From: Vanilla planifolia
Taxonomy: Eukaryota > Streptophyta > Magnoliopsida > Asparagales > Orchidaceae
DNA: 64,000 nt
Assembly (NCBI GenBank): GCA_023846275.1
Contig: CM043871.1
Location: 28,054,569-28,118,568 of the forward strand
Direction: 5' to 3'
Position numbers and translations under genes: made by a program. Below, one piece after another: positions 24,500 to 36,330 of the stretch (the stretch's first letter is position 1; every line of letters starts with the position of its first letter). The notes beneath the pieces are model-generated. The model was not told the DNA's origin. It did no database searches and saw only the letters and a program-made list of their open reading frames with translations.

Positions 24500-27359
24500 T
24501 GTTATACCTGGAAAAATATTATATATTTAATCTTCAATAATTCAATTGTGGCTTGGATGATTTCAGATCGACAGTAGGATGAGCCAGGAGCTTAATTGGA
24601 GGCTATTGGAATTTCTGAAATTTTCTGGGGATTTTCGGAGCACCGAGATTTTTTAAAACCGGAATTTGGTTTTTTTTACGCACGTGAACCGGACCGGAGC
24701 GGTCCCGCGAAGGCGGGGCGGTTCGCCGAGGTGCGTTTGCGCGTGCGTTTAGATAAGCCGCGGATAAGCGGATCGGACGGGCGAGATCAGCGGTGGAGAT
24801 TAACCGGCTGATCGGGTGTTAAGCGGCGTTTTTGGAAGGTCAACCGGCGCTTAATGGGTCTTAACGGGTTATTACCGGTTTAAGCTGGGTATTTAACCTA
24901 AACTGTTTGGCTGTTAAGGTTTCGAACGGCGGCTAGAGGCGAGGTGTTCGCGGCGAACGACAGTACTTTCCGGCAGCCTTCCATGGGGCTTTTGGTAACC
25001 GGAGGTTCGCGGGACAGAGGCGAGCATTTTGGTACCGGTTTCGTTCGGCGAGGAGCTGCGGTTGATCGCGTGCGAGCTTCACCGTCGCCGGCGAGCAAGG
25101 TAGGAAAGTCAGATTTAAATTAGTTATTTAGTAGAAATTAAAAGCATGGAATATTTTGCTTAATGAACACAAGCATGTGGATGAAAAATCGGACTTAGTT
25201 GAATGCTAATCTGCGTCTTTTACAAATTTTGGATTTTCTGGAAAATTTCCCATTTCGCCGGAAATTTTGAATGAACCTTAGAAATTAGTGGCATTATTGA
25301 AACATTAGGATAGTACGAACATCAGATTTTGTTTATCCTTGTTCGCGTTCGCCAGAAATCGACAGAAGGATTGGATTGGTCGGCGATTGCGTCAGATAGG
25401 GTTCGCGGGCGTCGGACCAAGGAAGGAGAAGGGTTTAGATTAATTACGAATTTATTTAAGTAATTAATGGTATTTATATAATATTTATTAGTAATTATAT
25501 TTATTTAAGCATCGACCGATTAACGGATTATTAAGGAATTTGGTTCGGCGGTGTCGCGGTTCAGCACGAGGTTTCCGAACCGGCAGCGAAAACCGGTTCA
25601 GCGGGATTCGGCGCGGATGAACGGCGCGGAGGAACATTGAATTCGGAAATTAATCCAAATTTTCGGAAAAAGGATATATGTGGAATTTAAATTTTATTCG
25701 GAAATTATTTCCGAATTTCGGAAAATGGATAAATGGCGGAAATTGATTTTTTTGAATTTAAAAATTTCCTGAAGTGAGAAAAAGGTGATTTTTAGAAATC
25801 ACGTAGCCAAGTTGAAATTGACTGTTGGAAATTACCCATAAATTCAGTGCAGCTGGATTTGTTGGAAGGAAGTGTGACACTTGTGTGCAACCAGAATAGT
25901 CAGAATTTTGGTACAGTTTGTGTTGCTTGGATGGCAATAACATGGATTGAGTCAGTTTACTCAGTGTTGGCATATTTCATGAATTGGCATATTGGACCGA
26001 AATACTATAGGCCCTATATGATGTTTTAGGGTAGTTGTGGTAGGTAACTGTGCGGTACAGACTTAGCTTCCACAGTATACATGTGGACTGGTATGCGCCT
26101 TGTTGTATCTGGACACATGTTGCCGAATCTTGGAGTTAGAGCTTGGCAATGACTGTAGGGGCGTGGCTTCTATGGAAATTGTTGGGAGAGGACTTCTTGG
26201 AACGGTGGCTGAGTCGATCTCTTCTGGTCCATGAGTGTAGGCCTGCACGCCTGAGAGTGGCAGTGGCAGGGGTGACTCGCCGTGGCTAGCCAAGTGTGTA
26301 GGCCTGCGTGCCTGAGGGTGGCAGGGGTGTCTCACGTTGGCTAGAGATCTATGTGACTGGTTCTGTCTATAGTCTCCAGAAGATTGATTGACGAGAGACG
26401 CTGCGGTGTCGGGTGCTAGGCGTTGTGATGATTGCGCAGAGATGGGCGTGCCCCGCTGGCATGCTTTGCCTAGGCGCCATGCGTGTGCAGAGATGGGCGT
26501 GTCCCGCTGGCATGCTGCCTGGGAGCACAGAGGAGAGCTACTCTGGTGTGACTGGGGGTGACTGTGGTTGGTCAGAGTCTGGGACTGAGAGTGCCTTTCC
26601 ACCCTACATTGTTATGTTGTATTTCTATACTCTTGCTATTATCCTTCTCTTGCATGAGAGTTTTTTTTTACTAGCTGTATTTCCTACTGGGCGTAGCTCA
26701 TTCCTTTATTATCTATATTTTTCCAGTGGCTCGGCAGACTTGACGCCACCCAGCTTTAAGTGGGATCGTGATCAGTAGGCTAGTGGAGGAGATCTGATCT
26801 GTGATTTTCTGAGACATTCTGGTTAGTTGATTGTTGCTGTTGGATGTATTCAGTGAGACTGTTATTCTTATGTCTTGTATTATGTGAGGGTGATTCTGAC
26901 TCATGTACTCGTATGGATGATGTGGTATTGATGGACTGTGATTTTTCATATGAGTTACATTTTTATACACTATCTTATTTTCTATCTTGACGGTATGGTG
27001 TGTGGAGCGCCATTTCATATCGGTGGATGTTATATATTTTTTTTTTGTTGATGGTGAGGTCATTACATGACTATGGAACTTAACCTTGGGGGTTCAGACT
27101 TCTATTAGACCGGTTCTCCTACCGGTATGGGTTAGGAGTATTGGGTATAGTAGGAGTAACATTGCGCGAGTTCATCAGTTAATTCAAGAGTCATGAACCT
27201 GATTTGACGGTGTGCCCGGGATATAGGATCCACATAGTTAAGGAAAGTAGGTGTGTAATGATGTGTTATATCCTATGTTTTTCGTAGGCTACTCAGGTTG
27301 GTATGGGATGATCTGAGCTGTCTATATGAAAAAAAAAAAAAAAAAACTGGGGTGTAACA
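24500..27359 (+). mobile_element. Solo LTR of a long-LTR (gypsy-type) retrotransposon, copy 1
   Basis: The element starts TGTTATACC (24500) and ends GGGGTGTAACA (27359), flanked by the perfect 5-bp target duplication GATAT (24495-24499 and 27360-27364). It is homologous over its whole length to 31825-34928. There is no internal gag-pol and no primer-binding site next to the end, so this is a solo LTR left by LTR-LTR recombination. Its length (2.86 kb) and TGTTATACC...GGTGTAACA ends resemble Tekay/Del-type gypsy chromovirus LTRs, but that assignment is inference. A TATA-like GGTATTTAACC lies at about 24887. A hairpin GAACCGG/CCGGTTC lies at 25577-25599, and two units of a 33- to 47-bp internal repeat lie near 26430-26520. 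Open frames inside are not genes. The perfect duplication suggests a fairly recent insertion. Confidence 0.9.
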
Positions 27360-27364
27360 GATAT

Positions 27365-28930
27365 GTCAAAATCATGTTGATGAAATTCTGTTATGCTAAG
27401 GTGAATTATAACAACTAGAAAAGAAGTATAACATTATTATATGAAATGCAAAATTTCAGAATAAAACACAGAAATAAAATCAATTAGATAAAATTTGACT
27501 AAAATATGACACAAATGTGATTATCGAAATAAAATATAACAAAAAAAATATAATTATAATACATTATTAATAACCTTGATGAATCAAAATACAATAAATA
27601 TGATATCTAATAGAAACTACAATGAAACACTATACAAAATATGATGTATTCATTGAAATCATTGCTAGAATGTTATAAAATGTATTAAATATAGAACAAT
27701 GAGAGTTAAAGTATAATATATTTTATTAATATATAATGATGATATTATAATTTATTAATATACATTTGACTTAACTTATAAATTTTATAATAACTAAAAC
27801 AATATGAGAACAACATTATTACACATAAGCATTTGACTTAATGAAATAATAATATTAAATTTATTCTAATAAAAAATAACATCAATTATTTTTATTGACA
27901 ATTTTCTTCTACAAATTATATATATTTTTCAAACATTATTTTTAGGACAGTTTTTTGTTTTCATAATTTTTTAAAAACCATATTTATATTATATTTAACA
28001 CAAAGTAAAATTTCTAATCACCCGATTTGCTTTTAAATTTATTATTTTAGAAAAATATTCTTCAAACTATAAAAAATATTTATCTAATTAAATTTAAAAA
28101 ATAAAAAATAATATAAAAAACCAAAAGATAATTTTCTTTTTTTTGAAATAATCATTCAGAAAATTCACTTCACTGTCTTATAAACAATTTAAGAACTATT
28201 TTATTTCTTTTATAGTATCAATAATTTTATTATAGATTTATCTATAACATATTTATCAAATATATTTTTTTGATAATACATAAACATAGTAAGTTTTAAC
28301 TTATTTTAAATCATTGATAATGATGGTTTCACAACGACCATCGATTAGAAAGTTTCACACTTGCATTCATATATAGGAGGCAATCAATTACCAGAATTAA
28401 TAATAATAATAATAATAATAATCACCTGTTATTGTCGCCCAAGTAGTAAACACCTTTTATTTTTTAGTACGTGGCACAGATTCTCAAAAATGTTGATAAA
28501 TGATTTAGAATTTTAATTTAATGCTATTTTTTTTGCTTTTATTATTACTGAATTTTAAAAATAAAACTGTTTAAGAATTTAATGAAAAGTTCTCAGCAGA
28601 CGAAGACATGAGGGCCACCAAGGAAAGGTTAGTGAAAATGGCTTCTGCATCAGCTCTCCATTAACATTGCTGATTCAAATGCGAGGTCTAGTGGGAAGGA
28701 ATTGTCATCTTTATATATTTTTTTAATATTTTTTTAAAGTAAAGACAATTTATCAAATAAAAATTGCATTAGCAATTTACCATGGGCGATCCATCGATTG
28801 TCTTGTTTGGTCTCTATAGCTTTCACCAAGAGATAGTTTAATCACACAAACTTATACTAATATGCTTCATCTCTCATATATCATAATAACAGTGATACAG
28901 CTGCTATAGTAATAAGATAACTTAGTCACC
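27365..28930. other. AT-rich spacer downstream of LTP-A
   Basis: Mostly featureless. A (TAA)8 microsatellite lies at 28398-28422. A slightly GC-richer patch at 28590-28700 is not recognised. Confidence 0.5.
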
Positions 28931-29077
28931 ACATCAAGGGGTGCAGACCACAAACCAGATGATTAAACAGAAACATGCATAACAACTGGAGAAGAGCAGG
29001 ATAAGTCTTATACTTAATACATAGATTCTTCATTCTTATTGTTATTTAGCTCCTTCAACTTGGCATCCATTAGTAAC

Positions 29078-29531
29078 TCAAGTAACCCTGCATAAATTCA
29101 AAAACACAAAAAGATAATTTAAAAAAACTTTAAAAAATAAATTTTAAAACCTGCTGAATTAAAAAAAAAAGTGTATAACTAAAGTACTTGGTGCAATCGA
29201 CGCTAGGGCTGATGCTATATGGCACATGGACTCCGCACTTGCCAGGGAGGCCGCCGGCGAGTGGAAGATTGAGACCGGAAATGCTTTTCGCGAAAACTTT
29301 GAGGCAATTACACACCGCTTGCCGATCCGGTGTTGTTTTCGCGGCAGAGTTGAGTGCTTTCACACCACCGCAGCACGAGGGAAGGAGCGGGCCTTTGCCT
29401 TGGACGTAGGAGATGCAGGAACGTATGTAAGAGGCAGTCTGGCCGCAGGAGATGGTGGCCCCGGCCTCAGGGATGGCGGAGGAGATCAGGAGGCCGGCAA
29501 CGATTAAGAGAATGACAGTTGAGCGAGCCAT
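29078..29531 (-). CDS. Non-specific lipid-transfer protein, type 1 (LTP-A), two exons
   Basis: Coding exons are 29531-29188 and 29087-29078 on the minus strand, joined across a 100-bp intron (GT at 29187-29186, AG at 29089-29088 after TTTATGC). The second coding exon is only 10 bp and completes DCTKVT. The protein has 117 residues. A hydrophobic signal peptide (about 1-25, MARSTVILLIVAGLL...) directs it to the secretory pathway, giving a mature protein of about 9 kDa. Cysteines at 29, 39, 53, 54, 74, 76, 99 and 113 give the type 1 spacing X9, X13, CC, X19, CXC, X22, X13. Both family signatures are intact: TTPDR (66-70) and PYSIS (104-108). Such proteins form four disulphides around a cavity that carries acyl lipids in the wall and cuticle, and act in cuticle supply or defence. 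The ATG at 29531 was chosen because the upstream in-frame codon at 29549 is TTG. Confidence 0.93.
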
Positions 29532-29590
29532 TGGTTGCTTGTTCGCCAACGAGCTGTTGGGTTAATGGGAAGACTGGTAATTGGGTTTCC

Positions 29591-29600
29591 TACTTATGTA
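29591..29600 (-). promoter_or_regulatory. TATA-like element of LTP-A
   Basis: TACATAAGTA on the minus strand, 60 bp upstream of the ATG, is the best TATA candidate. Just upstream, at about 29620-29640, the minus strand reads CAACTGCCAACTACC, which contains MYB-type sites of the kind often found in cuticle-related promoters. Function is inferred. Confidence 0.35.
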
Positions 29601-29649
29601 GGCGGCGAAGGGGATGGAAGGTAGTTGGCAGTTGAGGGTCTATGAGTTG

Positions 29650-30375
29650 CTAACAACGGATTTAAATGCGCATTTAATCCAAATGTACACGCTTTTCAAC
29701 CTTCCAAATCCATAAAGAATCAAAGAGACGGACATGAACACTTCGTCAATATTGTGGTGCATATTCTTACGAAACAATATTGGACTATAAATATGATATT
29801 CTTATTAATATTAAAAAACAACATAAGATATATGATTTATGATTAATAATATATTTAAAGTAGTTGAAAATAAAATTATATAGTCTATCTTTTTTATATA
29901 TTATATTTTCTCTTATTTTATTAATTTATTATAATTATGAATCACTAATTTCTTATTATATATAAAGACTTTTTATGCAAATCTTGAATTGTTTTATAAA
30001 TACAATCTAAACATATTTATAAATAACAAAAACAACAAAATAAAATACCTCTACTTGTCTTAATATTTTTTTCTCTATCTCTTTTTAACGTAGATCAAAG
30101 TTAAGTCATTGCTTACCTTTCTCGTTGAGAAGGTATAAGCCTTCATCTTTGAGCCAAGTGGTAGTTTATCTTTTTTTAGATCTATAGTAAGGAGCAATTA
30201 ACCTCTCCTATTTCATTATGTTTGAAACAGCTTTCTCATTTTCAAAAATACGTATAATTACGATTCAAGTATCTACTCATTAATTTTTCATCCAATATAA
30301 TATTCTTTTTATCACTAAAAATGATTGAAGATGACTATTTATTTTAGTAAACATAATTTCTTTCTCTATTATGAA
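29650..30375. other. LTP-A upstream region and AT-rich spacer
   Basis: No gene found. The region runs from the LTP-A promoter to the start of the copia remnant. Confidence 0.45.
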
Positions 30376-31824
30376 CTTATTATCTTCTTGGTCTGGTTGA
30401 CAAAATTGCGATTTGCCCATCTAAAACCAATCTCTCCTACACCACTTGGATTAAACAAGATCAATTAGTTCTTGCTTGGATCATCTCAACTCTTGTTGAG
30501 TCTAGCCTTCCACTCGTTGTAAATCATAATACCTTCAATGAAGTTTGAAAAGCACTTACTTTGACTTTTGTTTTGCATTCTGAAGCATAATTATTTCAAT
30601 TGAAAACCAAATACAAATGTGAAACAAGGAGGGAGCTTTATTGATGATTATATGAAATAGATTAAAATTGTAAACAATAAGTTTCTTGCCAATAGGCATT
30701 TAATGTTTAATCCAGATATTTTATTACATGTCCTAATAGGTCTCAATTTCACTTTTGATAATGTGATTTCACTTATTTATTGCAAAAGTTGATAATTTTA
30801 CTCTTAAAGAGATGCATAATATTTTATACTCCGATGAACGTCTATATCAACTCTAGTATACACAATTGACAAAAAACAATATTTCCTTTTGCCAACACTA
30901 TTGGACGAGGTCACTCATTACCCAACCATGGCAACTGTAAGGGATGTGGTAGACATGGAAAACAATATCTAGGATATGGTCCTTATAAATATCATTATCA
31001 AATATATATTCTTCATGTGTATTATACTCATATATGCTACAAATGTTTTGATCTACATTTTATTAGAGTTCTCTAACATGTTGATTATAACATTAGTCAC
31101 CTCCAACATTTCCAATATCTTTGTTTTCCAATACCTTTGATGCAAGTGCCTTCCATAGTGTTCCAACATCTCCAACATCCATTAGAAGGCCTTTTTGACT
31201 ATACTTAATATCTCGATTATGGAGCCTCTCACCATTTTACCTTAAGGTACAGCCTACTCAAAAACCCAACTTTCTATTCTTGCTCAAACAAAATTCAACT
31301 AAGCAACAATGCAAGTTTGCATATTACTCAACTTGTAAATGCACACTTATCTTCTCCTTCACGTCCTCTCCATATTAATCAAATATTGTATGGCTCTTCT
31401 ATTACTCAAAATCTTGTTTTTGTTATTAGTTTACTTGTGATAATAATGTCTTCTTTGAATTTTACTCAAATGAATGCTTTGTGATGGATCAAGTCACAAA
31501 GCAAATTCTATTACATGGAACCACTAAGCATGCCCTTTATAAGCTTTCCTCCCCACCACCTACTACTCTTGTTACGAAATTCATGCTTCCACCATCCTTA
31601 CATACTTGATTGAGACATCTTTCTCTTTGCCTTGTTCAACAAATAATTCACAAATATAGATTCCTTACAACACCATTTTCCTCCATATTATTATGCTCAT
31701 CTTGTATAAAGGCTAAAAGCTATAAACTATCCTTTATTACATCTCATGAGATTTTCATTTTTCCTTACAACTAATATATTCAAACGTATAAGGTCCTACT
31801 CCTTTTTTTATCTAATAATGGTTT

Positions 31825-34800
31825 TGTTATACCCAGTAAAATATTATATGTTTAATCTTCAATAATTCAATTGTGGCTTGGATGATTTCAGATCGACAGT
31901 AGGATGAGCCAGGAGCTCAATTGGAGGCTGTTGGAATTTCTGAAATTTTCTGGGGATTTTTCGGAGCACCGAGGAAATTTTTAAGTAATTTTCCCTGTTT
32001 AATTGGATTTTTGGAAATTCGAAAATCTATTTAAATCGGTCCATTAGATTTTTAAACCGGAATTTGGTTTTTACCGCGCGTGAACCGGACCGGAGCCATT
32101 CAGCGAAGGCGTGGGCGGTTCGCCGAGTGCGTTTGCGCGTGCGGTTGGATAAGCCGCGGATAAGCGGATCGGACGGACGAGAACAACGGTGGAGATTAAC
32201 CGGCTGATCGGGGTTAAGCGGCGTTATTAGAAGGTCAACCGGCGCTTAATGGGTTCTTAACGGGTTATTACCGGTTTAAGCGGGGTATTTAACCGAAATT
32301 GTTCGGCTATTAGGGTTTCGAGTTGTGGCCGGAGACGAAGTGTTCGTGGCGAACGGCGATACTTTCCGGCAGCCTTTCAAGGGGCTTTTTGTACCTGGAG
32401 GTTCGCGGGACCGAGGAGAATCGATTGGTACCGGTTTCGTTCGGCGAGGAGCAGCGGTTGGTCGCGTGCGAGCTTCACCTTCGCCGGAGAAGAAAGGTAG
32501 GAAATTCAGATTTAAATTAGTTATTTAGCAAATTAAAAAATATGGATTATTTTGCAAATAACTACCGGAGCATGCGGATTGTGGTTTTTGGAATTGATTA
32601 ATGCAAATTATTGATTTTAGCATTTTAGGGTTTTTGGAAAATTATACCGCCGAATTCGGAAATTTTACCGAGCATGTGTTGATTCGATTATGTGCTTTAA
32701 TCATGTTAAGATAGTATCAAATGCTGAAATTTGTTTAATTTCATAAATGGTTAAAATGGGGATCGGATGAAACTTCGGCGGAAATTTTGATTGAACCTTA
32801 GAAATTAGTGGCATTAATGAAACATTAGGATAGTATGAAAATCAGATTTTGTTTCTCTTTGATCTCGGTCGCCGGAAATCGACGGGAGAAACGGAATTTT
32901 CCCGGAGGAATCGTCGGCTAGGGTTTCGCGGGCGCCGGGCGGAGGAAGGAGATGGATTAGATTAATTTCGGTTTAGTTAATTAAGTAATTGTAATTATTC
33001 AATATTTATTAATAATTTAAATGTTAAACGTCGGCTGGAAATTTGATTAATTATTCGGCCGGTGGGTTCTCGGTTCAGCGCGAAAGCCGAACCGGCAGCG
33101 AAAAACCGGTTCAGCGGGATTAGGCGCGGACGAACGGCTCGAAAGCTGAACCGGCAGTGAAAACCGGTTCAGCGGGATTCGGCGCGGAGGAAATTTAATT
33201 CGGAAATTAATCCGAATTTTCGGAAAAAGGATATATGTGGAATTTAAAAATTAATTCGGAAATTAATCCGAATTTTCGGAAAAAGGATATATGTGAATTT
33301 AAATTTTAATTCAGAAATTTATTCCGAATTTCGGAAAATTGAGAAAGGGCAGAATTTGATTTTTTGGAATTTGGAAAAAAAATGCAGTAATTAGAATTTC
33401 GGGATTTTAAATTCTGAAAAAAAATTCAGAAAAAGAGAAATTGGGATTTGAGCGATCCCGAAAATTCTGGAGATCCGTATGTAGAGAAAAATTTCCTGAA
33501 GTAGGGAAAAATGTTATCAGTGATGACAGTACAGTTGAAACAGTCAGACAGAGGTATGGTACATGGATGCTACCAGAATCGTCAGAATTTTGGTACAGTT
33601 TGTGTTGCTTGGATGGCAATGGCATGGTTTGAGTCAGTTTACTCAGTGTTGGCATATTTCACGGATTGGCATATTGGACCGGACTACTATAGACCCTATA
33701 TGATGTTTTAGGGTAGTTGTGGTAGGTAACTGTGCGGTTCAGACTTAGCTTCCACAGTATACATGTGACTGGTAGGTGCCATGCGTGTTTCGAGATGGGC
33801 GTATCCCACTGGCATGCTACCTGGAAACCCCAGGCTAGGTTGTGATGCGTGTTTCGAGATGGGCAATCACACTGGCATGCTTTGCCTAGGCGCCATGTGT
33901 GTTTCGAGATGGGCAATCCCACTGGCATGCTACATAGACGCTGCGGTGTCGGGTGCTAGGCGTTATGATGCGTGTTTCGAGATGGGCGTATCCCACTGGC
34001 ATGCTTTGCCTAAGCGCCATGCATGTTTCGAGATGGGCGATCCCACTGGCATGCTACCTGGAAGCCCAGAGGAGAGCTACTCTGGTGTGACTGGGGGTGA
34101 CTGTGGTTGGTCAGAGTCTGGAACTGAGAGTGCCTTTCCACCATACATTGTTATGCTGTATTCCTATACTCTTGCTATTATCCTTCTCTTACATGTGAGT
34201 TTTACTAGCTGTCTTTCCTACTGGGCGTAGCTCATTCCTTTATTTTCTATATTTTTCCAGCGGCTCGGCAGACTTGACGCCACCCAGATTAGGTGGGATC
34301 ATGGTCAGCAGGCTAGTGGAGGATATCTGATCTGTGAATTCTGAGACATTTTGGTTAGTGTGATTGATGCTATTGGATGTATTCAGTGAGACTATTATTC
34401 TTATGTCAGGTATTGTGTGAGGATGAATCTGACTTATGTATCTGGTTGGATGATGTTGCACTTGTTGGACTTGGATCTTATTCTTGTGATGTAGTTTCCA
34501 TTCACTGTCTTACTTATTGTTTTGGTGCTATAGTGTGTGGAGTGCTATATTTATATATTATTCTGTGGATGTTATATATTTTTGTTTTGATGGTGAGGTC
34601 ATTACATGACTATGGAACTTACCGTGGGGGTTCAGACTTCTATTAGATCGGTTCTCCTATCGGTATGGGATAGGAGTATTGGGTCTAGTAGGAGTAACAT
34701 TGCACGAGTCCATCTGTTAATTCAGGAGTCATGAATCCTGAGTTGACGGTGTACCCGGGAGATGGGATCCACATTGTTAAGGAAAGTAGGTGTGTAATGA

Positions 34801-34928
34801 TGTGTTACATCCTATGTTTTTCGTAGGCTACTCAGGTTGGTATGGGACGATCTGAGCTGTCTATATGTAAAAAAAAAAAAAAAAAAAATATATGCCAAAA
34901 ATCAGCCTAGGAAAAATGGGGTGTAACA
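31825..34928 (+). mobile_element. Solo LTR of the same long-LTR family, copy 2
   Basis: It starts TGTTATACCC (31825) and ends GGGGTGTAACA (34928), with the perfect target duplication GGTTT at 31820-31824 and 34929-34933. Length is 3104 bp, somewhat longer than copy 1 because of extra internal repeat units. TATA-like GGTATTTAACC at about 32285. The hairpin GAACCGG/CCGGTTC occurs twice (33089-33112 and 33148-33170), as does an AATTCGGAAATTAATCCG block (33197 and 33254 areas). An A-run precedes the 3' end. No coding domains. It sits inside the copia integrase and is therefore younger than that copy. Confidence 0.92.
33778..34070 (+). repeat. Internal tandem repeat of solo LTR copy 2
   Basis: Five units built on TTTCGAGATGGGC...CCCACTGGCATGCT begin near 33781, 33847, 33898, 33970 and 34023, separated by variable linkers (CTTTGCCTAGGCGCCATG or CTACCTGGAA). 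The corresponding place in copy 1 has two units with GCAGAGATGGGCGTG instead. The open frame at 33781-34230 is a by-product of this repeat. Confidence 0.85.
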
Positions 34929-35629
34929 GGTTTTTCATATTATATCATATTTATGAATAATTTCAATAAGTTTACATAGCTTTTTGTCATGAAATACAAA
35001 TCTAAACATCTTAATATTTTTATTTTCTTTCAAAGCATGTTGAACACTGCTTTAATTGCAAAATATGTTTCTTCCATTTGGAGAACACTAAGCCCTTCAT
35101 CACCATCTTGACTCCTTAGGAATTGTCCATCATATTTCTTACCTTCATGCTCCAATGGGAAATGGATCTATATAAAGAAAACGTTATCATATTATTGAAA
35201 CTACATTGTCTCTTCTACATCATGCCTCTGTAAGCCAAAAATTTTGGGATGTTCTAATCTTTATAATAGTTTTTTTTATTTCAATCCTTCTTCATGTCTG
35301 TCTCCTATAAAAACTGTATAGGCACTATCTATATTATAACAACTTGTAGGTATTTATTTATGCTTATTATCCTTGGTTTCGTCCATACTTTACACACAAG
35401 CTTAAACCTCATTCGCAATTCAGTGTTTTCCTTAGTTATAGTAGTATGCTTGAAGGTTATTATAGCCTACATGCACCAATCGACATAATTTATATCTCAC
35501 AACATATTATCTTTTGATGAAAATTACTTCCTTTTTGTAGATAAGTTCTCTCTAATAGGTTTATTCTCTGACTCACCTAAGTTTGAAAAACTAAACTTGT
35601 CCACAAATTATTATTTTTGTTGAAAGCAA

Positions 35630-36330
35630 AATGGTATTGATAGTTGTTGTGCAGGAGCTGTTCAATTGGAACGCTCCAAGATCATTTGATCACGGAAACT
35701 TAGTGATCAGGCGGATGTAATCGAATTCGTGCATTGTGAAATATGAAATTGATTTGGGCCATTAGATTTTGAATTACGATTTGACGACATGATTTAATTT
35801 TTGAGCGGATGAAATTTGTGCCGTGCGATCGCGAAATTGCACGATCAGATGGCTGATAGAATTATTTCTTTTGAAAAATGTGATATGGTGGCGATTGTTT
35901 AATTGCAAAATGCCTGATTGAATGCTTCACATTACTTTCGCTATACGTGAGTTCACCATGCATAAAAGGTTTGCGTTTTTAGTCCCACATTGTACATTTT
36001 CTCTGCCTTTTTCTCCTTATAAGGATTTCCATAACTATCATATATAGTCGAATAATTGGGTTGGCTGCCCTTTACTAAGATCGATAATTACACACACGAG
36101 TTACATATTCCTTATTTGATTTACGGAGATGGGATTGGTGACCCGATATAAAATGCAATGTTTGGGATTGAGTATGAAAAGCATTTGGTTTATTGAACCG
36201 CATTTAGAATTAGTTACTACTGAACCGTATCAATTCATTGTAGTGGCCCGGTTGGTTCAGGTGGCAATTGCTTGTACGGACGAGTTATTTTTTTTATTAA
36301 AATTTTTATTAATTAATTAATATTATTAAC
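35630..36330 (+). mobile_element. GC-richer LTR-like segment of unknown element
   Basis: Composition changes sharply at about 35630, directly after the copia integrase end. The segment carries CGATC/GATCACGG motifs, an snRNA-type promoter pair (see 35981-36025), and downstream text (GGGTTGGCTGCCCTT at about 36058) resembling GGGGCTGGCTCCCCCC in the LTR at 49261-51072. Ends were not defined and no second copy was found, so calling it an LTR is inference. The frame at 36129-36320 has no recognised motif. Confidence 0.35.
35981..36025 (+). promoter_or_regulatory. USE + TATA pair (snRNA-type promoter)
   Basis: AGTCCCACATTG (35981-35992) is close to the plant upstream sequence element RTCCCACATCG of snRNA genes, and CTTATAAGG follows, with TTATAA at 36017. 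The distance from GTCCCA to TTATAA is 35 bp, matching the spacing at 50161-50206 and near the Pol II snRNA spacing (33-34 bp between elements). No snRNA body is recognised downstream. Confidence 0.45.

Larger units (their letters stand above)
30380..35560 (+). mobile_element. Ty1/copia gag-protease-integrase fossil, split by a solo LTR
   Basis: Left part (30380-31824): a gag segment (TTWIKQDQLVLAWIISTLVE, then LPLVVNHNTF), a zinc-knuckle-like area (NCKGCGRHGK, ICYKCFD), the protease-like YLDYGASHHFT (about 31206-31240) and the pre-integrase region (NNVFFEFYSNECFVMDQ at about 31440-31490). Right part (34929-35560): the integrase core continues in sense, with ETTLSLLHHASVSQKFW, then the end of the domain (YYPWFRP, THKLKPHSQFSVFLSYS, then ISQHIIF). 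The two halves are one element interrupted by the LTR at 31825-34928. Motifs fit the Ale/Retrofit side of copia. No LTRs of its own or RT were recognised. Old, with many breaks. Confidence 0.8.

Noticed and set aside
26063-26778. Open frames on both strands (179 and 121 codons)
   Set aside because: Both lie within the solo LTR at 24500-27359 and overlap each other; composition reflects LTR sequence.
29188-29507. Plus-strand frames of 73 and 93 codons
   Set aside because: Antisense shadows of the GC-richer LTP-A exon.
29532-29549. Upstream in-frame start giving MANKQP before the LTP-A Met
   Set aside because: The codon is TTG; the ATG at 29531 begins a normal signal peptide and aligns with LTP-B.
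33781-34230. 149-codon plus-strand open frame
   Set aside because: It is produced by the internal tandem repeat of the solo LTR; no domain, and the sister LTR does not keep the frame.
35993-36130. snRNA gene downstream of the USE/TATA pair
   Set aside because: The sequence after the TATA box does not resemble U1-U6 or U3 snRNA; only the promoter-like pair is supported.
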